The position numbers and the translations under genes are program-made. Source: Valencia hispanica (taxonomy: Eukaryota; Chordata; Actinopteri; Cyprinodontiformes; Valenciidae). From it: DNA of 64,000 nucleotides. The stretch lies in assembly GCA_963556495.2 (NCBI GenBank), contig OY747701.1:35111501-35175500 (forward strand), in the 5' to 3' direction. Shown here piece by piece: positions 51,455-62,500 of the stretch (its first letter is position 1; each line of letters begins with the position of its first letter). A model generated the notes under the pieces. That model saw nothing but the letters and a program-made list of their open reading frames with translations, did not search any database and was not told where the DNA came from.

Positions 51455-53426
51455 GGTATAAAATTATTATGTCACAGTGTAATATAATAAGAACGCTGTT
51501 ATCACTGACTGATTGTGGGAACAGTGTCCCATTAAACTCTACCAGGGCCTACAATGAATTTGCCAGCTTTTTCACTGAAAAGATTCTAACAATTAGACAG
51601 TCAATCTGTACCTCAATATCGAACCCACAATCAGTGCAATCCCCAATCAACAACAATGTAGAGAAAATGTCTGAATTCCACAAATTAAACCAGAACAGCC
51701 TTGAAAAAATCATTATCCAATTAAGCTCCTCCTCCTGCTGTCTTGATATCCTACCCACAGCTTTTCTAAAGAAGGTTCTTCCTGTTATTGGTTCTGATCT
51801 TGTTCAAATAGTGAACTCATCACTGCTATCAGGTGTCTTCCCTCAGGCTTTAAAAACAGCAGTTATTAAACCACTGCTAAAGAAGAAAAATCTGGACAAC
51901 ACGTTAATGCAGAACTACAGGTCAATCTCTAATCTCCCATTCATCAGTAAGATTATTGAAAAAGCTGTGTTTCAGCAGTTAAATGGCTTCATAACAATGA
52001 CAAACCGTTTTGATGCTTTTCAGTCTGGTTTCCGCGCTCACCACAGCACCGAGACTGTCCTCGTCAAAGTATTTAATGACATCCGCATAAATACAGACTG
52101 TGGAAGAACCACAGTGCTGGTTCTGTTGGACCTCAGTGCAGCATTTGACACTGCTGATCATGATATTTTATTGGAACGACTGGAGAGCTGGGTCGGACTC
52201 TCTGGTACACTACTTGGCTGGTTCGAGTCTTACCTAAAGAACAGGGACTTCTATGTTTCAATAGGAAACTTTTCATCAGAACAAACAGAAATCACATGTG
52301 GGGTGCCCCAGGGCTCCATCCTGGGGCCCCTCTTATTTAATATCTACATGCTCCCACTAGGCAAGATTATAGCGACCAATAACATTAGCTACCATAACTA
52401 CGCAGATGACACTCAGCTCTACATTACAATGTCACCAGGTGACTCTGAACCCATTCAAACCCTAAATCAATGCATTGACCAAATAAATGGATGGATGTGC
52501 CATAACTTTCTCCAGCTGAATAGAAACAAAACTGAAGTGATTATTTTTGGACCCAAGGAGGAACAATCAAGAGTCAGCACACAGCTTCAGTTAATACAGC
52601 TAGAAACTACTAATCAGGTTCGCAACCTAGGTGTAGTAATGGACTCAGACCTGAACCTCCAGGGTCACATAAAGGCAATAACAAGGTCAGCGTTCTATCA
52701 CCTGAAGAACATTTCTAGGATTAAAGGACTGATGTCTCAACAGGACCTAGAAAAACTCATCCATGCGTTTATCTTTAGTCGGATTGATTACTGCAACAGC
52801 ATCTTCACAGGTCTGCCTAAAAAGTCAATCAGACAGCTGCAGCTGATCCAGAACGCTGCCGCTCGCGTCCTCACTAGAACCAGGAAAGTAGAGCACATCA
52901 CCCCAGTTCTAAAGTCCTTACACTGGCTCCCTGTAGCTCAGAGAATAGACTTTAAAATACTTTTACTAGTTTATAAATCATTGCATGGCTTAGCACCAAA
53001 ATATGTTGAAGACCTGTTGTCATGGTACCAACCACCAAGACCACTCAGGTCCTCCAACTCTAGCCTACTAAACATCCCTAGACTCAGAACTAAACATGGA
53101 GAAGCAGCTTTCAGTTTTTATGCTCCCCTTATCTGGAACAGACTTCCTGACGAGTGCAGAGCTGCTGAAACTCCGAACTGCTTTAAATCGAGACTAAAAA
53201 CCCATCTGTTTAGAATTGCCTTTGAGTAAATGCTTGATGTTATATGTATGAAATGTGTTCATGCTCTCTTGCTTTTTTTTATTTTTCTCTTGCTTTATTG
53301 TGTATGATGTGTAATGTGTGTTTCTTTTATGTGTTTCTTTTAAATCACCAAATCATGTAAAGCACCTTGAATTACCCTGCTGTTGAAAGTGTGCTATACA
53401 AATAAAATTGCCTTGCCTTGCCATGG
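51455..53426 (+). mobile_element. L2-clade LINE copy with open RT reading frame
   Basis: The element is 5'-truncated (no endonuclease), but its reverse transcriptase is open for 586 codons. It ends in 'gctatacaaataaaattgcc' and TTGCC repeats, typical of L2 tails. Of the three copies of this family here it is the best preserved, so it is the youngest or least decayed. Confidence 0.9.
51469..53229 (+). CDS. L2-clade non-LTR reverse transcriptase, 5'-truncated ORF2
   Basis: RT blocks in order: [10 protein letters not shown] and [12 protein letters not shown] (about residues 135-160), [28 protein letters not shown] (palm motif A), [18 protein letters not shown] (motif B), [12 protein letters not shown] (catalytic YADD), NRNKTEV, then [17 protein letters not shown] and the C-terminal [14 protein letters not shown] and [11 protein letters not shown]. 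There is no stop for 586 codons. The apurinic endonuclease and ORF1 are missing, so it cannot move on its own. It would copy L2 RNA if made. The start is just the first ATG after the truncation and is probably not a native start. Confidence 0.88.
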   Translation: MSQCNIIRTLLSLTDCGNSVPLNSTRAYNEFASFFTEKILTIRQSICTSISNPQSVQSPINNNVEKMSEFHKLNQNSLEKIIIQLSSSSCCLDILPTAFLKKVLPVIGSDLVQIVNSSLLSGVFPQALKTAVIKPLLKKKNLDNTLMQNYRSISNLPFISKIIEKAVFQQLNGFITMTNRFDAFQSGFRAHHSTETVLVKVFNDIRINTDCGRTTVLVLLDLSAAFDTADHDILLERLESWVGLSGTLLGWFESYLKNRDFYVSIGNFSSEQTEITCGVPQGSILGPLLFNIYMLPLGKIIATNNISYHNYADDTQLYITMSPGDSEPIQTLNQCIDQINGWMCHNFLQLNRNKTEVIIFGPKEEQSRVSTQLQLIQLETTNQVRNLGVVMDSDLNLQGHIKAITRSAFYHLKNISRIKGLMSQQDLEKLIHAFIFSRIDYCNSIFTGLPKKSIRQLQLIQNAAARVLTRTRKVEHITPVLKSLHWLPVAQRIDFKILLLVYKSLHGLAPKYVEDLLSWYQPPRPLRSSNSSLLNIPRLRTKHGEAAFSFYAPLIWNRLPDECRAAETPNCFKSRLKTHLFRIAFE

Positions 53427-54249
53427 CAGACAGCTGTACACAGAAAAGGTAGAAAACAACCGACATCCGTTTAAAGCACTCATTATGGTCGATCCATGTT
53501 TCATTTGTTTTAGATCGTAGAATATTGTTTTCTGCTCTTAAAGGGGTCTAGAGTTTCTACTTTAAATGAGTTGTTTAGAAGTCATTGGTTTACATTTACA
53601 CAACTTTACTGAACTCAAACAATAATATATCACTTTTTGCTTAACCTAGTAATGTAATATCCAGTAATATCCATCAGCGAATGTGTGACTACCATTTACC
53701 AAACTGAGAGTGAATTTCCTTTACGTTGATATCTACGTTGCCACATGGGAGTTATAGGGGTCACTAAAACCATTTTCAAGAGAAAGGTGAGTTTCTCTAC
53801 TCTGTCATATTAGTCCTATTCAGAACAGAAAGAGAAACCCATGCTTCTCTGCAGGAGGACTGAATGTACCAAAGGTATGAGGCATTTCAATGACCTAAAA
53901 ATAAAAAGATGCTCATGAAGCATCCTTTGTTCAAGTATTCAGATTTGTTCAGCTATTTTTGAGCCTTCAGGAATATCAGAAGGCAAACACAGGCTAACCT
54001 ATGTAGAAAATGAAGCTAATTTATGCAGAATGGCCTGCATTTTCTAAAATGCAATTTTAGTCAACCACTGGACTCAGTTAGGTAAAGTTAATCAAAAGCA
54101 TAATCATCAATGTATTATACAATTAGTTAAGAACTCTTAAGTGATGACATTTTACATCAAATGGTCAAAAATCAGCTGACAAGGTTGGAAGGAGTAACTG
54201 AGGTTAGACTGAGACTGTGATTCTTTCACATCAAGTTGAATACATAAGC
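53427..54249. other. Intergenic, nothing supported
   Basis: AT-rich DNA where upstream carmil2 exons would be expected. No LRR-coding or other exon recognised. Confidence 0.4.
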
Positions 54250-55090
54250 GATAGAGGTGCACAATATACTGAATTGCAGTAATCATTACAATACCGGTGT
54301 GTGAAATATTGCGACCGCAAAGGACTTCTTGGGTGCAATATTTGGAAACTGCATGAACAGAATTGTGTCGGAAGCCAATAAAATCACTGGCCAACAACAA
54401 ATGTCCTTCATGAGTATTTATGAGAGACAGGGTCTAAAGAAGGCTCCCTCGGTTCTGGCCTGCTCCAACTATCCCTTGGGATGGAGTTTGATCTTCTCCC
54501 ATCAGGTTGGAGATACAGGCACCCTAAAATTAAAAGCAATAGATTTAAGTTTTCTTTTGTGCCCTTTGCTGTCAACATGCTGAATTTGCACAATTGCTGA
54601 AAACTCCGCTGTTAGATTTTTCTATTTGTATCATGTAATTGTTGTTATTGGGGTCAACTAAATTTTATGTTCCAGTCAGAGGAATGCGTGGGTCTGTGAA
54701 TGATTGCTTTTATTTTTTTTTGGGTTGATGATTGATGGAATATTTATTGTTACTGCTTTTATTGGATTTTGTACACTATTGCATAGCAAATTTCCCTCTG
54801 GGAAATGAAGTTGGGTTGAGTTGGGAGGATATTTTAATTCAACTGTCATAAATTCCTGGTTTGTGTGTCGATAATATAATTGGCAAGTCAGATGGAGTCT
54901 AATTGCTTTGAATCCCCTAATGTGATGAATATGATTAGTGGCTAAAATGTTAAAGCTCTCATGGAGAGTGGATGGTACATTGTGTAATGGTAAACAAAGA
55001 AAAGAGTCAAGAAAAAGCACTTTTCCTGTAGTTGCAGTTGCCATTATATATTTTCCTAGTATATATTTTCCTAGTGCAGCCCTAGTAAGT
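54250..55090. mobile_element. hAT-like MITE split by a LINE insertion
   Basis: The left end is 'gaggtgcacaatatactgaa' and the right end is 'ttttcctagtgcagccctag', the two ends of a CTGCAC...GTGCAG MITE. Between about 54329 and 54815 lies an inserted LINE tail. Confidence 0.55.
54329..54815 (+). mobile_element. Jockey-type LINE 3' relic
   Basis: A + frame reads EANKITGQQQMSFMSIYERQ and later KAIDLSFLLCPLLSTC, resembling the C-terminal SLLPSGRRYR-type end of fish jockey-like RTs. It ends 'gcaaatttccctctgggaaa' and GGGTTGAG. Confidence 0.55.
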
Positions 55091-55798
55091 GGTGTACTGA
55101 ACATGTGTGGTGTCTGTAAACGTCTTGCTATCAGTAAGCGGCAGATCAACAGATAAATCGGTCATTGGTCACCTTCACTCAGTACAATGTCAAATAAATT
55201 GCTTTTAATTGATTCTCACCTTATCAACTTGAAGGGGACAGATATAGATTGCATTTATTTATTGAGTTATTTATTTAGTATTCCTATATTTTGGACTTGT
55301 TAAGTTATTTTTGTGGGGGTTGTATTTATATTTATGAATGTTTTGTTTATTTACTGATTTATTGATTGATTGAACAATTATTTAATTCAAATTCTCAAAG
55401 TCAAACAGATGTACAGGCAGTACTGTATTTCCTTGAAAACGTATTGCCCTGAGACACATTTTTTAAGTAAATGTACGAGGTTACTTTTCAAAATCTTAAT
55501 TCCTCTGTTTCCCCCAGAGAATATCTAGTCAGCAGGAGTTCTTCTTGCTCATTAGCTGAAAGTACAGTCTCATCTGGTCTTTATATTATATTTCATCTTT
55601 AGGGATTACAAGTACAGACAGGCTCTAATTAACATTAAACACATAAAAGCTTTAGAAAACATTGTCACCTGTGATCCAGGCTAGCCTCTAAGTAACAATA
55701 ACCAATGGTGCAGGTTTGTTATACGTGCAGATTTGCACTGACATAGGTGATGGTTTATTACTGCATGTTGATGGATATGGGATTCCTCAGAGAAAAAA

Positions 55799-56194
55799 CT
55801 AGTTATTTCTGGGCTCAAATGGGAGATTAAGATGAAAAGAAACAGTTCCTGTGATGTTCCCCTCATTTGTATAAATAGTTTCAGAAGGAAATGGCAAAGA
55901 AATACCATCCACATATAGAAATGATCCAGATGAATATCCTGAATGTCTAAATATCTCTCCTAGTTTGAATGTCAAATGTTCAGCAGCCACGTGGGCAACA
56001 AAATTCCCATGAAACACAGGACACAAGCCTCCAGATAAATAAGCTCTGTGATTAAAATATGTAGAAACTGGTGCTTGTGGGGGTGTGCTGTGTTTGATGG
56101 CTCCTGAACAAGTTGTGCAACTCGTTGTATTGCACCTGACAACCCTCTCAGTAGCCTTTAACACAGGCTCTTCCATCAGTGGTAAGGGACCCAA
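55799..56194 (-). CDS. Unidentified open frame, possible exon fragment
   Basis: The - strand is open for about 131 codons. The frame is bounded upstream by a TGA five codons before a TTG, so there is no ATG start at its head; the first ATG is internal. The product has a Cys-rich start (VVRCNTTSCTTCSGAIK) and a hydrophilic, beta-like end (GTVSFHLNLPFE). I do not recognise the family. It could be part of a mobile element or a decayed gene. No flanking exon was found. Confidence 0.3.
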   Translation of the reverse strand: MGPLPLMEEPVLKATERVVRCNTTSCTTCSGAIKHSTPPQAPVSTYFNHRAYLSGGLCPVFHGNFVAHVAAEHLTFKLGEIFRHSGYSSGSFLYVDGISLPFPSETIYTNEGNITGTVSFHLNLPFEPRNN

Positions 56195-56458
56195 GAAAAT
56201 ACCAGGTCAGCCTGTCAATTACTGGTTCAAAGCGTCTTTTCCGCATATAAAATAAATTATTAATTTGTTACATAAGCAATAGCAGAACATACTGTCTATT
56301 CAGGGGTTTCCTGTTTAAAGTGGTGGTTAGGATGCACAGCGGTGGGATGCATCGATGAAGCGGGTGTCTGAGTGGTGACTTTTATCCCTGCATGTGTCAG
56401 AGCCTCTCCTTGTTTTATCTCCATCTTTTCCTCCTGGTTGTTCCTCTCACAAAGGGGA

Positions 56459-56480
56459 GGGGGGGGGGGGGGGGGGGGGG
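56459..56480. repeat. Poly-G run of 22
   Basis: Homopolymer G about 100 bp upstream of the first visible carmil2 exon. It could form a G-quadruplex and is a likely sequencing or assembly trouble spot. Confidence 0.9.
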
Positions 56481-56579
56481 TGTTAGAGAAAGGCGAGGTT
56501 CTGTTGTCAGATCTGTCAGTCGAGCCAGCCTGGTCCCTCCCACCACTGTGGAGGCATTACATACTGCTGGTGCTCTTAG

Positions 56580-59500
56580 CAACCGTGCCTCAGCAACAGA
56601 GCCACGGCAGCAGCGTGCCGTGTCTCCCCAATGGAGCTGCCATTGGGCGGACCAGCTCTCAGGCACTACACCCAGAGCAGACCGAGACCCCACCGGCAAA
56701 AACTGAACTACCGTCCCAGCAGACCGCAGGTACTGTGTGTGAGGATCAGATGGGTTTGGGATAAAATGGAGAGAGAGGTTGGTGTGTGTGAGAGAGAGAG
56801 AGGGGAGAAAAATGGAAGGGAGGGAGAGGATGTAAGAGGGTATAGAGGGGAGAGGCAGGGGGAAGGGAAGGGAGGAGAAGATGCCTGGTCCCTGCTTGAA
56901 TTAGGCAGTCCCTTTGTACCGGTCACTGGCTCTTTGAAAAACCCACTCTCTTTTCTCTGCATGCATATGAGAGGGTGATGAGGGCGACTGAGAATCTGAA
57001 CTCAACGTCTTCCCTAGTTCTTCCGGGAGAAAAAGAGGAAATAATAGCAAAAATCTTTAGGTCTTTTTAATCTGTAAATATTTCAAAATTCAGAGTGAGT
57101 GCATCTATTCCCCAATGAGGTGATTATGTTGTCACTGAGATTCAGCAGCTTGTAGACGTGCAGTCACTCCCTTAGAGACAAAATTCACCCAATCCCCCTG
57201 GCAAAAGATCGCGTAACGGTGACTTCTGCTAAATTCGGGTTCTGCAACCAACCTCGACATTCATCTCCACTTGTGGGAGCAGATGTTGATGTGATCAGCG
57301 TAATGCAACTCTGCATAGCTGCAATTTTGATATCGTGTTACCTTTATTGGCAAAGTGAATTATGCTGCGTTCATTCTGCATGTAAAACCTGGCGACGCTC
57401 AATCACTGTATGTTACTGAGCAACTGGCTCCCAGGAGGCCTGGTTCCAAGTAGAAATGGATGTGAAAATCAAACCAAAAATATGTGCATTGAGGCAAGAT
57501 GAACAGCACTGCCAGAGTGTGTGGGTTTTCAGGGGTGATTATTATATAATGTAAAGTTACATGTGATACAGTCTGTTTGTAAGTGATTGCTTGGATCTGT
57601 TTTTTTTCCATGTGCTGTAATTAGGAGACGATAATTGAGAGTGAAAATGAAGTTCTTGAGGGTATGGGGAGAGTGGATGAAGGAGTGGAGGAGTTTTTTA
57701 CAAAGAAAGTACTTCCCACTGATACACTGTGAGTATCACACAGTAGTTAAACAATTTAGTATGAATAAAAGCAGCAAGATTTGACATGTAAGATTCTTTG
57801 TGTAGGACCAAACAGGATGAGGAAACTATCACACTGCAAGAAGTGACTCCTGCCAGCTCTGTTGCTCCCTGTCCTCCACCAACAAAAACGCTCAGGAGGA
57901 AGCTGGGTGATTTCTTCACCCTCAAGAGGAAGCGAGGTCTGAAGTCAGAGGCGAGCCAGGAGGGCCGCTCCAAAAAGGCCTCCATCGCCGATTTCATCCG
58001 ACCTCTCAGGGAGGTCGCCAGGTCAGAGAAAGAGAAGGAGAAGGAGCGGGTGAAGGAGCACGACAAGGAGAATGAAAAGGAAAAAGCAAAAGCACATCCC
58101 AGGGCTGTTACTGGAGAGGGAGCTGTTCAAGAGACCCAGGGTACCGGTGACGCGCCGCTGAGGGGCGAGGCAGCGCCTCCCCACCGAGCTCTCAGAGAGG
58201 GGAAATCCCAGTCTCTCATTCTGCTGTCTGGATCAGCAGCAGCGGGAGCTACCAATGCCAGAAACACAGCAAAGGTGAGCATCTCTGCAGCTTGGATCTT
58301 GACCTTCTGTAGTAAAAACATCGGGGCATCACTCATGCTCTGCTGATTTCAGAAACAGTTTGAAGGCCAGCACAGCTTTGAGCAGAAACTCCATCTCATG
58401 CTTCAACGAATCGGAGTTTCCAAACCTCCACCAGGAGACACACAGGTGTGTAAATGTGCAGGCCTCAGTTTAGTCACATATTTTAAGGAAGTATGATCAT
58501 AGGAGGTAAATTACTTCTGTTATCATTGTAGAATCAAGAAGGAGAGATGAAAAAGGCAGAATCTGAAGGTACGTCTCTTTATCTCTGTCATTTGTTATAT
58601 TCTTTCCTTCAGGTTTTTGTTAATAAAGCTGAAATGATCTTTATGTCAATAATGCCAAAGTAAATTTTTTGGGACACGTACAGTGTTGTAAAAAAGGTAC
58701 AGATTTTTTAAGTTTTTGCTTTTTTTTGTCAAACTTGAATGTTTCAGATCATCAAACAAATTTTAATACCAGCCAAAGATAACCACACCCAGGCCTGATT
58801 ACTGCACGACCCACAGAATCAAGAAATCCCTTCAAAAGAACCTGCCTGACAACACAAATTAGGCTAAACGAGCTCAAACAGCAGCACACTGTTCCCTAAT
58901 CTACAGAAATTCAAGAACAGATGAAAAACAAATCACTGACATATTTTAAGCCTTCCCAGGAGTTACTTAAAGAGCATATCGAAGACACAACCAGAAGGTC
59001 AGAAAAGAACCCAACACAACATCCAAAGCAGTGCAGGCCTTACCTGCCTCGGTTGAGGCCACTTTACCTGATTCAACAATAAGAAAGAGAATGGGGGAAA
59101 TGGCCTAAGTGGGAAGGTTACATGGCCAAAATCGCTGCCATCACATATAAAAACCATCTTCAAGATATCAAGACATTTTGGAAAATATTCTTTGGAGTAC
59201 AAAGACAAAAGGAAAACTTTTTGGAAACTGACACTGGAATTTAGAAAAAGAACATTATTCCAACAGTTGAACATAGTGGAGGTAGTGTGATTTTGCTGCC
59301 TTAGAACCTGGACACCTTTCCATAATTGATGGCATCAGATTGTAATCTTAAGAGAGGGCAAATCCCTTCCATTTGGTTGAAATACAACAGCTCAGAGTGG
59401 GTCAGAATGCCTGCACAGGGATGTAAACTCAGTTACACTTGTTGCTACTAATGGCACAACTAGCTATTAACTTTGGGGGCACAAACTTTTTCCACATAGG

Positions 59501-62500
59501 GCGAGGTTGGCTAGAATAACCCATTTTATTTTTAAAATTTTGAATGATCTGAAACACTGAAGTGTGACAAAAAACACAAGAACAGCAGAAATCTGCAAGA
59601 CAACAATCACTGTCTCATAGCACAATTTTTCTGAAACGTATTTAAGGAAAATTGGTACTTTCCTCAAAAACCGGCTGGTCAATTGTATCCTTGTCTTTTG
59701 CCCCCTTGTGGAAGTCCAAGATGGCTACATGGCAACACTTAGAAGAAGAAAGGGTTTTCATGAAATAGAGGTTCCCTCTTTTGAAATGGTCAAAGGGAAA
59801 TAAAACCTTCAATCCTACCGTCAACCTGTGCAGGGTTGCGGGGGGGGCTGGTGCTATCTCTAGCAGTCACGAGGCGAGAGGCGGGGGACACCCTGGACAG
59901 GCCGCCAGTCCATCGCAGGGCTGAAATAAAACCTTAAAAGGACATTTATACTTTAAAGACAGTCTTTAATAGAGCCATACAACAACAAAAATCATAATCA
60001 TAATATTATTAGATACTTTAAAGAAAAACTGTAGTGAAAAGACTTGTGCCAACTACTCACTAGCCATGGTCTATGCCATGATGGTGTCGGCGTGGCTGGG
60101 GCCATATTGGCAGCTAATTTTCCAGATCTGGGTTGATGCCTTTATCCCCGTCCCCTCCTCCCTGATACATGCAACACCACACAACATTTGGGTCTTGGGG
60201 TGTGGAACAATAGACCTTGCAAGCCAACCAGCACCTCCAATACCCTAACCGCAACCCCAATTTTACAGCACTTTAGACATGCTCTTATGAGCCGAAGCCA
60301 CCTTACCTTTGCTGCTCTTTGGCATCAAGTGTTGCAAGGTTTCTTTTTCACCATTCTAGGTGGTAGATCACATCCTCCAGGTTACAATTTCACATACACA
60401 CCTGCTCTCCGCGCACGCACACACCAGCACTCATACAAATGAGGTAATCCAAATGGTTGAAGGTCAAACAAACACAGGTTCCTATTCCATCAGTGTACCT
60501 GGCTTACTTTGATACTAGATTCTTCCATCCATCCATTATCTGCCCCTGTCCATCCTATGCAGGGTTGCGGGGTGGCTGGTGCCTATCTCCAGCAACCACG
60601 AGAGGCAGGGTACACCCTGGACAGGTCGCCAGTCCATTGCAGATACTAGATTCAATCTTGATTTAATTAAATCAATCACATAATTAGGATTTCATAATCA
60701 GGTATCCATTTTGTAGAGTAAAACTGCCCAGCCACATGTAGGTAACCAGCTTCTCTCTATATGATTTGCCTATAATGTCGAGACAGAAATTGTGGGGGGA
60801 AATGTGCTTCTTTAGGTTTTCAGGTATGTTTTACGGGTAAATGCATGGTTTGTTTTTTTATCAGTGGATTTCTGCCACATGTTTTTTAATGTACACAATC
60901 CATGTCTTTCTGGTTGGAGAAAATGTGTCAAATACATGACCATTAAATACGAATGTATCAATTATGATCCAAAAATAAACATGAATCCAAAATATAGCAT
61001 GTCATGACTATTTTTTCTTGTGTTAGGCTATGAAGAGTTAAAGAATAAAGTTGAATCAAAAGCAGATGGGTGGGGAATCTACTTGCTACAGTCTGAAATG
61101 CTGTGCATAATTTGTCCTTTCAAATAACATAAGAGTCTTTGCACCTCAGGTACCATCATTGATAATAAACCTGAGCCACCTTCTACTTTTTCAAAACCTC
61201 GGACAATGTCTGCGTCTTCAGGTAAACTAAAAATAGTAATTTCCTGCCTCATTACCCAGCTATGATCAGCTAAATGTTGTTCTTCTTCATTTTTCTCTCC
61301 AGACACACGGCATCAAATTCGAGCAAGTGTGTCGGCACACGAGGCAGCTGGGAAACCTGCTCTGCTTCCAAAACCAGTAATCAAACCAGCTCCGCCTCCC
61401 CCAACATCTGGCCGCAATACGCCCGAGAACGAGCTATCACAGATTCAGGAAGCAGAGACAAACACGCCCACCAAGCCCAGTCTGGGCGCAGCGCCGTCTG
61501 CTCCTGCTGACCTGGCTGCTACCATCACTTCTTCTGTACCGACAATCTCTAACTCAGTCCCTGACTCAGCCAGTGTCACCGTTTCCTCCTCAAGTACTGA
61601 CACAGAGATCTGCACTGACTCAGTAAACCCCACTGCAGCAACTACAACATCCACCAGCGTTACAGTCAGTGACAGAAAAGCCTCAGTCCCTAAATCTAGT
61701 GCTCCTGACACTGAAGCACCTGCAGTTACTAGCACCTCTACACCATCAGAGCCCTCTTGCACAGCCTCAGTTATACCCACCTCCTCAGAGTCCACCACCC
61801 TAAGTCCTTCAGTCCGTACTACTACTACTTCTTCCATCCCCACCTTGGAAACTGGTTCAGCTCCCTACCAGCAGAGCTCGGTTTCCAAAACATCAACAAA
61901 TCTGCAATCTGAGGCTACTTCATTGGAGCTTAACGGCGCTCTCTCAGCTGCTGGAGGTGAAATTTTTGTCAGCACCGCAGCTGCTTCTTCCTTCACCAGC
62001 ATGTCAGATTTAGGCCTACATACTTCCTCCAGTACCTCTGTAACTACATGCCATCCTACTAATTCTGGTACAGTTACAGCTGCAGCTACAGATGATATCC
62101 CCACTACCACGACCTCCCCTGTCACCCCTGCTCCCGTCCCTCCTACAGCTGATAAAACCCTCAGCCTAACATCCAGCGACCACACGGACTCTGTCTCCTC
62201 TGCTGTCATCATCCAGTCAGCCACTCCCATCTCTGCTCCCTCCACTTCTTCCAGCGACACAAACCCTACAGACACCGCCTCCACTGCTACCAGTTTAAAC
62301 CGTGCAGACACCACTTCCACCAGCAGCTCGGCAGGCAACGCTGGAATTAGCTCCCCACACATAACTGGGTCAGATCCAGTCTACACGATTCCCTCTGATG
62401 AAGAGGCAAGTGCCACTCCTTGCCGCTTGAGCAGTCCAGCACCCCCTGATGGTGATTCACACCAGGACAAAGAGTTACAGACGTTGCATGATGAGAGGGG

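Noticed and set aside
56372..56764. 130-codon + frame containing a poly-Gly run
   Set aside because: It arises from the 22-G homopolymer. The true carmil2 exon uses another frame starting at 56580.
61445..62362. Long - strand open frames of 132 and 165 codons inside the Ser/Thr-rich exon
   Set aside because: They are shadows of the biased composition of the + strand carmil2 exon, whose frame and splice phases fit the neighbouring exons.
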